Origin: Vitellaria paradoxa
Taxonomy: Eukaryota; Streptophyta; Magnoliopsida; Ericales; Sapotaceae
Length of the DNA stretch: 64,000 bases
Assembly: GCA_019916065.1 (NCBI GenBank)
Contig: CM034238.1
Location: 310,001 to 374,000, forward strand
Direction of reading: 5' to 3'
In this document: piece after piece, positions 55,604 to 64,000 of the stretch
Numbering within the stretch: the stretch's first letter is position 1
Layout of the letters: every line of letters starts with the position of its first letter
Position numbers and translations under genes: made by a program
The notes under the pieces: generated by a model
What the model was told of the DNA's origin: nothing
Database searches by the model: none
The model's input: the letters and a program-made list of their open reading frames with translations, nothing else

Positions 55604-56478
55604 TATGCACGCGCGTCCACGCCACGTAATATTGCTGCTATATAAAGTAGTGGTTGTAGTAATAAGAATAATGAAGCTATGGATGGCGATGGACCAGAGA
55701 TAATAGATGCAGTTAAGAGAATCACAGATGTCTCTGATCGATGCAGTCCTTGTGAGCTTCACTTTTTTAACTAATGCTGGGGATCTTAATGTTGTTTCTC
55801 TCTACCTTTGGTTTCCGGGTCCTGTCTTTGTCTTTTTCATTCTCTTTTCTTAATTTCTCCATGTCCCTAAAAACCAAAGGAATAAAGACTGGCGCTTAAT
55901 TAATTACATGCAAATCCGTTTTTAATTCATGAATTGAAACTGTTGTCTCTCTCATATATGCATGCATGAGGTCCTCAAATTAGGTTGTTCATAAAATCAC
56001 TACATTCACATGATATAAAGAAAATCAAATGGACTTGCATGGCCTCGTCAATCATATTTCATATGATATTCTAGTGTTGGAGAAATTATTGTCTGTTTTA
56101 CTTGAACTTTTAACAGTTTAATTACGAACGAATGGATGCATATAACCCAGAGAAGTTGGCAAACAAGATCAGCAGAAAGGAAGGAAATATGTGAAGTTCG
56201 TAGTCCAATTAAGTAGTCAAGATACTCTTCATTTACTTAATTAGATCAATGAAACCATTTTGACAAGGCTTCTGAACAAAATTTTATGATCAACTGCCCT
56301 TAAAACTAGCCATTGGTGACTTTCAAATTAAGGGTGTGGCTAGCTACATAAAATATATATAAGGAAACCGCGGTGGAAATGCAGAATGGACCTACGGTAC
56401 CATGCAAATGTGGGCCGACCTGGGAAACAGGCCTTAGAAGTCAAGTAGATCAGCGTAATTACTTATGAGGAGGGGTGG
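55604..56478. other. 3' flank between the second chitinase and the NAC gene
   Basis: The two genes converge here, so both 3' UTRs should lie in this stretch. AATAAA at 55881-55886 is a candidate polyadenylation signal for the chitinase, 278 nt after its stop. No other gene was seen. Confidence 0.5.
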
Positions 56479-59276
56479 TCAGATTGTCAAGCCATGGGCT
56501 TCGTATAGTTGTGTCCAAAACGGGTCTTGGGTCCAGTCCATGCTCAACTTGGGAACTTGGAGCTCCGGCAACTTGTGTGCCTGAAATTCACACTTTTTGT
56601 CATCGACTATTAGAAATAGGTCATTTTCTTCTTCATATTCTTTCTTGAAGGCCATTTGTGGTGCTTGTGCACTACCCCTTGCCATTGGTGCCACCAAGCC
56701 TTCATATTGTTTACCGCTGCAAAAGGAGATGCTCTCCACTGGATCTGCAGGTGAAGATACAACAAATCTATTGACTGTCTTCACTTCCTCTCCCATTGCT
56801 GCCCTCTGCTCCAACAACTTCAAGGACGTTGCCTTCCTATATATCTTACATAACACTATGTCCTGCATTAATTTAATTATCCATGTTTTAATTACACAAT
56901 CCAACCCATTGTAAACAGTAAGATCCACAGGTATAAATGTTGATGGACCCCATTTTACAGATATAGGGAACATACAACATTAATTTATTAGCTTGGAAGT
57001 TGCAAGGAAATTGCCTAAAAATCAGAGTTAAAAAAGTCTCAATGCCAAGTGCCTGAAAGCTACTTTAGACAAAAATTAGGGTGGAAATTTCGAACTTAAC
57101 TGGTTTGGTCCCGTGTGTATACACATATATATAAATTGTGAACTAAATAGTATAAGCTCTTTTTTTTTTCCAAAGAAATGGTAATTAAAGAACGTTCATC
57201 TTTCATAGGGGTGGCAAAATGGGCGGGTTGGGTGGGTTAGTGATGAGTTTAAACGGATTGGAGATTAAATGGGTGCAACCCAAATCCACCCATTTAAAAG
57301 GCGGGTTAGATATGGGTGGGTTGAATATGAGTTATATCAAACCCATGAACTCATATCCAACCCATTTACTTATGACCCAACTTACTTTTTAAAAAAAATT
57401 AAAAATTTATTTCAATTGATGTGTATATATATATAAATGCATCATTATTTATTTTAATTAATATAATATTATACATATTATATAATATTATATATTATAT
57501 TTACATTTTTCAGTTAATTTCGAATTTGTACGAACCGATTTATTTTTTATTCATTTTTAAATCAACAACTCTCTTTCTCTCTCTGCGCACACGCGCGCAT
57601 GTATGCGTGTGTGCATGTGTGTGCGTGCGCGTGTGCATGTGTGCCCCCGCGCGCGCGCGCACGTAGGCGTGTATGCTTGTGTTTGCGCGCATGTGTGTGT
57701 TTGTACGCACGCGCAAGTGTGTAAGTATGTATGCGTGTATGTGCGCGCGCGCGCGTATGTAGGCATGTATGTATGTATGTGCACGAGCGCGCACATGTAG
57801 GCATGTATGCGTGTGCGCGCGTGTGCGCGTGTGTATGTGTGCACATGCATGTGTGTAGGCATGTATGCTTGTGTATGTGCATGTGCGCGCGCGTGTGTAG
57901 GCGTGTATGCGTGTATGTGCGCGCGTTTGTGTATGTGTGCACGCGCGTGTATATGCGTGAGCACGCGCGTGCGCGTGTGTTTGTGCGTGTGTGCGCGTGT
58001 GTTTGTGCGTGTGTGCACGCATGTGTGTGTAGGCGTGTATGCGTGTGTGGGTGCGTGTGTGTACGCGCACGTGTTATTTGTATTGAGTATAGAGGAGAAT
58101 AGGAACAGAGAATAGAAGAAGAAATAAATTATATATAATGTATATATTATACATTTATTGTATACGCTGAATATATATATGTATGTATCATATATATGTA
58201 ATGTATATATTATATATTTATTGTAGATATTGCTAGAGAGAGAGAGAATAGTGTAAAGGGAGAGGGGGGTTAAACTAATTTTTTTAACTTAAATGGGTGT
58301 TTTAACGGGTCCCGTTTCACAACCTATTTGTACCCGTTTATAAATGGGTATTTTATCAGTTACCCAATTACAACCCAATTAGTAAAATAATAGGACCCAA
58401 ACCCATTTATTATGAGTTTAATTGGGTGGGTTGATGAGTTTGGGTCAATATTTTACCACTCCTAATCTTTCACTTGGAAGAAAGAGAGAAAGAGGGAGAG
58501 AGAAGTTGCTTAGTGAATCATATTACTCCGCGTGAGGACGCTAGAGAATTTACAAATTAACCGGAGAAAAAAAAAAAAAAAAAAAGAAACATGAAAGAGA
58601 AGCTAAAAATCCATATACGTACGTAATCATATATATATATATACACATATTAATATATTATACCTTGGGTGAGGGGAATTTATCAGGGAGACGATACTCG
58701 TTCATGACCCAATCAGTTTTGGATGCGCGGGGCGCTCTTCCCTTGTAGAAAACGAGAGTCTTCTTGAGGCCTATCATCTTCTTTGGGTCGGACAAGCTCC
58801 GTATCTTGCGGTCGGGACCCGTTGCCTTCCAAAATCCAGTTTCAGTTATTCTGTTAGGCCTCCCTCCATTCCCATGCTTTCTGTCTCTCGGCACAAAGAA
58901 ATACCACTCCCTCTCTCCGATCTTGGCCAGCCCTGTTATTTAATTACGTTCGTACCCAATCATTTATTTATCATCATTTTATTTATATGAAACAATTAAT
59001 TAATTACACGGATGGTAAAATTTAACTAGCCAGCAAGCAAAAAATTAACGAGGTGGGAAACCAAGAGAGAATTGAATCAATGGAAAGGTGCCTGGCTAAG
59101 AACCTACCAGGCAGTTCCCACGGATCATGATGATAGATGTTGAGGCAACCTATTATATCAAGATGCAATTTCTTGCCAACAATCATATTCTGAAGGTAGA
59201 AGCTGAGAAGTTCTTCCTCGGTGGGATGAAACCGGAACCCTGGCAATTCAACTTCACAAGTTGATTCCTTTTCCAT
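56479..59276 (-). CDS. NAC-domain transcription factor (three exons)
   Basis: The minus-strand model is 59276..59108, 58932..58664, 56862..56479, 273 residues, with GT-AG junctions in phase. The start is the ATG giving [20 protein letters not shown]. The five NAC subdomains are present: A ([18 protein letters not shown]), B ([16 protein letters not shown]), C ([29 protein letters not shown]), D ([26 protein letters not shown]) and E ([11 protein letters not shown]), covering residues about 10-155. The domain binds DNA and dimerises; the rest is the activation region. Sequence resembles the ANAC022/ANAC036-like group, but the exact orthologue is not certain. Intron 2 (1801 bp) holds a 1259-bp hAT element. 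The C terminus after [10 protein letters not shown] reads YEAHGLTI, whereas another frame encodes RSPWLDNLT, which looks like the expected family ending; a late frameshift is inferred. Confidence 0.92.
57206..58464. mobile_element. hAT-type element (1259 bp) in NAC intron 2
   Basis: The ends TAGGGGTGGCAAAAT (left) and TAGGAGTGGTAAAAT (inverted right) are hAT-like terminal inverted repeats. The exact 8-bp duplication ATCTTTCA flanks it at 57198-57205 and 58465-58472. Subterminal regions are rich in GGGTGGGTT and AACCCATTTA words on both strands. There is no transposase. The centre is an alternating purine-pyrimidine tract (57585-58072). Confidence 0.9.
57585..58072. repeat. About 490-bp alternating purine-pyrimidine tract (TG/CG-rich)
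   Basis: The sequence is almost wholly alternating pyrimidine-purine steps (TG, CG, CA, TA), with many GCGCGC and GTGTGT runs. A semi-regular motif GTAGGC(A/G)TGTATG recurs at about 57664, 57760, 57798, 57856, 57898 and 58031, showing growth by tandem duplication. Open frames on both strands across it are a by-product of the composition, not genes. Confidence 0.85.
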
Positions 59277-59498
59277 CACAGTGGTTGCAAACTAATATTT
59301 GTCAATTATGTACTGGCTACTGCTTTTGCCTTTGCTCTCGTTATATCGGCTTAGGAGCTAGCATATGTATATATATATATATATAAACACACACAAACAC
59401 TTGTATGTACAGAAAGCAAAGCGATTTGATGTTAATCACATGCAATGCAAACACAAGGACAACTGAAACCAACGAGGAAATTAAGCAATAGTGTGGCC

Positions 59499-59508
59499 AT
59501 ATTTATAG
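59499..59508 (-). promoter_or_regulatory. Candidate TATA box of the NAC gene
   Basis: CTATAAATAT on the minus strand lies about 225 nt upstream of the NAC start codon. A TA microsatellite at about 59369-59384 is closer and is an alternative. The choice rests only on consensus match. Confidence 0.4.
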
Positions 59509-59519
59509 GACATATGGTA

Positions 59520-60575
59520 GGTGGTTAACTGATTTATTTTTTATTTTTTTTAAATGGTCAAAATTATCTTCTTATATTTTAAAATTTTTGTCTCAATGAA
59601 AAATATATTAAATTAATAAAAACTTAAAAAAGTTTAACTTTTTTTCCCTTTTTCAAATAAAAAATAGTTAATTTTTTAATAGTTAATTACTAAAACAAAA
59701 ATAAACCTTTTCATCCTAATTAATCTATAACGGGTCATTTGGTGCCACAAAAAAAAAAAAAAAAATGAATGCAACTTTCTACTACGGACTGACGTGTGAT
59801 ACCTTACTGGTCAATTGAGTGTTTAGTAGATATTTGTAGAAGTTAGATAAAGAGAAAGCTGAGGCAAGTTAGGGCAAGTTGGTAGAAATTAAAAAAAATT
59901 AGTAAAAATTAATTTTGTATTTGTATTAAAAAAATTGATAAAAATTAAATTTTTTTATTTTTTTATGCACTAAACAACCCTTAAATTTGGGACAACACCA
60001 CGTTATGAAATAATTACATTGATTACTTTTGTACTTTAGTGGATGATATGTCGAATATTAATAGTGAAATTATTTTTAAGTAATTCAATTGTTTTAATTC
60101 AATTTAATTAAAATTAATTTTTTAATCAAGTCTAATTAATTCATTATTTTTCTTATTTTTTAGTTTGGTTCAATTAAATTTTAATTAAAAATTTAATTTT
60201 AATCAATTTAATTAAATTAGCACCGTTAAGTCATATATATACATATATATATATATATATAAAACTAATGCAACTTGGGTCCACACGGTTGTTATTCAGT
60301 GAGCCAGGTGTCGTTACTGACAAGTCTCACCGATGGACTGTATTATTATGTGATCGGGACATCAACGCGTCGTATTTTTTATTTTATTTTATTTTATTTT
60401 TTCCCGAGAATTCATTTTAAAATAAAGGGAACTTCCCGAGTAATTTTAATCTTAAAATCTCTGAAAATTTGAAAACCCATTTTCAACTAATTTCTATTAA
60501 CGTTCAGTGGGGTTAACAAGTTTGATCAATGGGAGAAACTGACATATTAAATTTAATTTTTGCCTTTTAATTAAG

Positions 60576-60619
<44 letters not shown>

Positions 60620-61008
60620 CCAATTTTTGAATCCAACAACTCTTTCATCAAAAATGCAAATCCGCGTTGTATTAAGAATCAATCAAAAACAGGGTTTCAT
60701 CGATGCTTGCATCAGGACAAATAAGTTGACCTGGGAGTCAAGTCTCCCCAGAGAATTCGCGGAGTTTTAGTCTGACCGAGCATTCGCTAGCAAGTTGTGT
60801 TCCATGTGGTGGGGTCTTGGGAGCGAGAGTTTCGCCTTTTGCATCCGAGTTGTGATCCATGCTTTTTCGTGGAATCTTCTCATTATTATATGGAAGAAGC
60901 AACGCTGCCTCTCTTTCTCTTTGCTTAACAGCTTTTGAACTATATATATATTTTTTATCTTTTACTTTAGAAAAATTAAATGTGTTTGATTTTACCTTTA
61001 TAAATTAA
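59520..61008. other. Gene-free region upstream of the NAC gene
   Basis: AT-rich DNA with an A18 run near 59749-59765, a compound (AT)n(GT)n microsatellite at about 60575-60620 and T/A-rich text. Bases 60700-60900 are less AT-rich but show no exon structure or recognised motif. Confidence 0.55.
60575..60620 (+). repeat. Compound (AT)n(GT)n microsatellite
   Basis: About nine AT units are followed directly by about fourteen GT units. Confidence 0.85.
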
Positions 61009-61249
61009 GAGTGTATTTGGAGCGATAAAGATGTCAACAAAATTTCAAAAATCCGTTCGAACAGATTTAGAATCTAACATTGTGATGCAAAAATTAAAAA
61101 GTTTATGTTAAAATTCGTTGGAACAGATGAAAATCTGTTTCAATGACATTATTTATTTCTAAAAAATGTGTTTTGGTGGTTGAGCGCTGAAAGCCAAAAA
61201 ATTATTCAAACTACACTTTATTTCGTTTTTTAGTGCTCCAAATGCCCCC
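61009..61249. mobile_element. Tourist-like MITE (241 bp)
   Basis: The left end GAGTGTATTTGGAGCGATAA and the inverted right end GGGGGCATTTGGAGCACTAA share ATTTGGAGC and flanking positions. TAA flanks both sides (61006-61008 and 61250-61252). There is no coding capacity. Confidence 0.7.
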
Positions 61250-61409
61250 TAAATAAAATAGTTTCTTAAGTGAACAAAACTTAAAAATACAAGAAGCTAA
61301 AAACTTACTAGTCTCCGCTTGGGAAGACAAATTTGTAGCCCTCTTTTTTTCTTTTTAGCTACTAGCTAAAAATGTAGTTTTCTTTGTATTTAGGGAGCAA
61401 AACAATTAA

Positions 61410-61730
61410 GGTTTATTTGGTTGGTTTTTCTATTTTTTGTTTTCTATTTTCTGTTTTAAACTCATTCTTCATTTTACGCTTTTGAAAATAAGAAAAAAAC
61501 TCAAAATGCATTTGATCATTTATATTTTTAAAATTTGTTGTAGAAAATAGAAAATGAGTTTACACATAAAATAAAAAATGACAAAAAGTCATTTTGAACG
61601 TTTTCAATCAAAAGTAAGAAAATTTTCAAAATAATGAAAACAGAACATTTTCTGTTTCTTTATTTTGAGATTTTTAAAACATAAAATGAAAATAGAAAAT
61701 AGAAAATAGAAAAGTAAACTAAATGTCACC
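61410..61730. mobile_element. MITE copy sharing a family with 30498-30830
   Basis: The left end GGTTTATTTGGTTGGTTTTT and the inverted right end GGTGACATTTAGTTTACTTT are imperfect inverted repeats flanked by TTAA on both sides (61406-61409 and 61731-61734; a 3-bp TTA/TAA duplication is equally possible). The interior matches the 30.5-kb copy through ACTCATTCTTCATTTTACGC and AAAAAGTCATTTTGAACG. Confidence 0.75.
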
Positions 61731-61734
61731 TTAA

Positions 61735-63640
61735 CTTTTTGTAATTAGCCTTTTAACTTATTTATTTATTTGGCATATTTGCCCTTCTCAGAAATTGTTA
61801 ATAATCTTGTTATTTTCAAGTCTAGACTTAAGATACTTTATCATGTGTCTAAGTGTATAAAGTGTTTAAATGTACAAGATTTAGAATCAAATTAGAGGAC
61901 TTTCTAACTACTGTAAGGAACTTTCAAAACTACCTTAATTCTACACAAACAAGAGTAATGTTGTTCTAAATAGAAATTTTTAATAAATAAATTAATCCAA
62001 ATTCTATTAGAATTATAAATAATTCAATAAAGAAAATTAAATATAATTTAAATCCTATTAAATTGTATAAATCCAAGTCTGTAAATTATCAAAATCTTAT
62101 TTGAACAAAGAATTTGCCAATATTTAAATTGAACTTAAACATTTTCTAAGGCAAACTTTGTAACTTAGACTTCTTGGAAGCACAATTTCAAAGTTAATTG
62201 TGTTCTTATTATTTTTGAAAATTTTAGAATCATCCAAATCAATCAACCAATCACAAAAATAAATAACACAAGATTGGTAATGAATAAATCTTTTACCAAC
62301 CAGTAAAGGTAAAACTCCGGATCCGATTTCGGAGACCATCCAAACTTCCACTATAGAATTAGGTTACAAGTATCCACTCGAAATCTCTACGACTCCTCGC
62401 ACGACTTCTTTCAAGCACTTGCTCGAATCCTCGACACACCTAGACCAAGTGAAAACAAACTTCTAACTCCTTAGAAAGTGAACAAACTCAACCAAGAATA
62501 ATAGAAATAAAAGAAAGAGCTATAAGCTCACAAAGAAAAATTCTATCTCTCACAAGACTCTATAATATACCCCTTTTGTTACCTCTTGTACATTAAGTTT
62601 GGGTGCATATATATAGACTTACACATCTTATTCCAATTAAGACTCAAATATATAAGCAAAATCCTATCCCAATTTGGACTCAAATATATAAGCAGATTTC
62701 CTAAACGAAAACAAAATCTTTTATAACTCAAATGGAAACAAAATCTTCTATAACTCGAACTATCAGTTTTCCAGCGCACTCCCTGCAGGGTCTACTGCCA
62801 AAAGGTCGAACCTGTGTGCATCTTGCGAGCTCCTAGCGCCATGTGACGCAGCCGCGCGCTCCCTACGTGATGCTTGTGAAGTACACTAAATTTTTTCGCG
62901 TGTTTCCTAATCTGTGCAATTTTCTTCTTTACTCCTAATTGGACTTGAATTTGCAATATTGCGGTTATGTTCTTTTGGAAACTTGCCCATTTTGAAAAAT
63001 CTTCAATTTAGGAAATATGCAAATCTTCTCCTCTCTTAAATTTAGGAAATATTCAAATTTGTCACATTTAATTTAAGATTTTGTATGGATTTGCCACTAA
63101 AAAACCTTACAATTTTTCTTATAAAAAAGACTTCAAATCCAAAATAAAAAGAAAGTAGAGGATAAGTTTTGATCAATTTGCTATTGGGATTTACTATACC
63201 AATTTCAAGGTGTATTTGGTATATATGAATTTAAAAGAGGTTTTTGGAGGCCGGCCACAATTTATGGCCTTTTAAGGATTTAAGTCATACCCATAAAACT
63301 TGTTTGTGAATAAGTTATATTTGCAATGAAAAGACAAAAAATGACATCACGCCTCTTTCACTCACATTCGAAAACTCCCCTGTTTTATCGGAACATTCTG
63401 CGACTTTCCAACGTCGTCACGAATCATCTGAAAGCTAATCAAAACTTCTTCCAAAAAAAGCCTCAATCGATCCCTAAGTTTTCGTCAAGCAAATCCACAC
63501 TCTACAGTCCTCCGCAATAAACAGGTACTATTTTTGATTAAAGGTACTCTTTAAGATTTTTCGATAAAACACATATCGAGGGTTTGAATATTTATTGTGT
63601 GGTACTATTTAGGGTTTTCGTTTATCTTTCTAATAACAGG
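61735..63640. other. Gene-free region with LTR-like sequence
   Basis: No exon structure is visible. From about 62100 to 62900 the minus strand reads like the regulatory/leader part of a plant retrotransposon LTR: a TATA-like TCTATATATATGCACCC upstream, then A-rich leader text. No TG...CA ends or flanking duplication were found, so this is only a suggestion. Near 63245 a GGCCGGCC palindrome occurs. A 64-codon open frame at 63326-63520 has no recognised relatives. Confidence 0.35.
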
Positions 63641-64000
63641 TTTTGTGGTACTGTATTTTGTATTTAGTCTCTCCTAAAACGTATATTCGTTGCATTATAG
63701 AGTCATGCGATACTGTTTTTGAATGAGCATGCATCCTAAACAAAACAGTACCTCAGATATGTGGTACTGTCATACATGCGGTACTGTTGCCCATTCGTTT
63801 GATATGTGAACTATTTTTGTGTTTAACTGTGATGTTTGCATTATAGAGTCATGCGGTACTGTTTTTGCAACAACATGTATCCTCAATAAAACAGTACTTC
63901 AAACATGCGGTACTGTCATACATGCGGTACTGTCGGTCATTCGTTTGATCTGTGAACTATTTTTGTGTTTAAATATGATGTTGGCATGAGAGAGTCATGC
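63640..64000 (+). repeat. About 146-bp tandem repeat with GGTACTGT words, cut by the window edge
   Basis: Units start with GCATTATAGAGTCATGCG near 63692 and 63839, and a third starts near 63983 and runs off the window. Each unit holds several GGTACTGT words and one inverted ACAGTAC, plus ATTCGTTTGATnTGTGAACT. Isolated GGTACTGT/GGTACT words also occur upstream to about 63525. The function is unknown; subterminal repeats of a DNA transposon are one possibility. Confidence 0.8.

Noticed and set aside
57540..58102. Long open frames on both strands across the TG/CG tract, encoding His/Thr/Arg- or Cys/Val/Arg-rich peptides
   Set aside because: They arise because alternating TG/CG sequence contains few stops in any frame. 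There is no domain, promoter or codon pattern, and the tract lies inside a transposon in an intron.

Overview
This is a eudicot plant nuclear genomic window. The base composition is AT-rich, the genes have GT-AG introns, and transposon fragments, A/T homopolymers and microsatellites are dense. Four protein-coding genes can be modelled exon by exon with conserved reading frames. A fifth locus is a broken partial gene copy. I cannot name the species.

Layout. Bases 1-7470 hold a decayed Ty1/Copia retrotransposon with two later insertions: a 158-bp Tourist-like MITE in the reverse transcriptase and a 1.9-kb solo LTR in the RNase H. Bases 7.5-19.9 kb are gene-free and include a hAT MITE that carries a tRNA-derived SINE. 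Bases 19957-28257 (+) encode an 814-residue DUF630/DUF632 protein with an N-myristoylation-type start. Bases 31080-37487 (+) encode a 500-residue BSK1-type brassinosteroid-signalling kinase in nine exons. Bases 37.5-44.6 kb are gene-free and contain MITEs and a minisatellite. Bases 44675-46171 (+) encode a complete class I chitinase with three exons. Bases 46.2-51.6 kb are gene-free and contain a 1.7-kb element with long inverted ends. Bases 51.6-55.6 kb hold a second chitinase gene (54336-55603, two exons), preceded by a broken duplicate of its own promoter and signal-peptide region. Both promoter copies keep the 11-bp ethylene-response GCC box TAAGAGCCGCC. Bases 56479-59276 (-) encode a NAC transcription factor. 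Its second intron carries a 1.26-kb hAT element containing about 490 bp of alternating purine-pyrimidine sequence. The remainder to 64000 is MITEs, LTR-like sequence and an edge-truncated repeat array built on GGTACTGT.

The genes are not an operon and do not form one pathway. The two chitinases are a diverged tandem pair expected to act in vacuolar defence against chitin. BSK1 and NAC proteins are also linked to immunity and stress in other plants, but adjacency alone is not evidence of joint function here.

The strongest unusual observations are these: (i) the second chitinase has lost both cysteines expected to form one catalytic-domain disulfide, and also lacks the first intron; (ii) a partial promoter/5'-gene duplication keeps an exact GCC box; (iii) there is a large potential Z-DNA tract inside a transposon inside the NAC intron; (iv) the likely conserved NAC C-terminal motif is preserved but out of frame. 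I found no convincing wholly new biological system.
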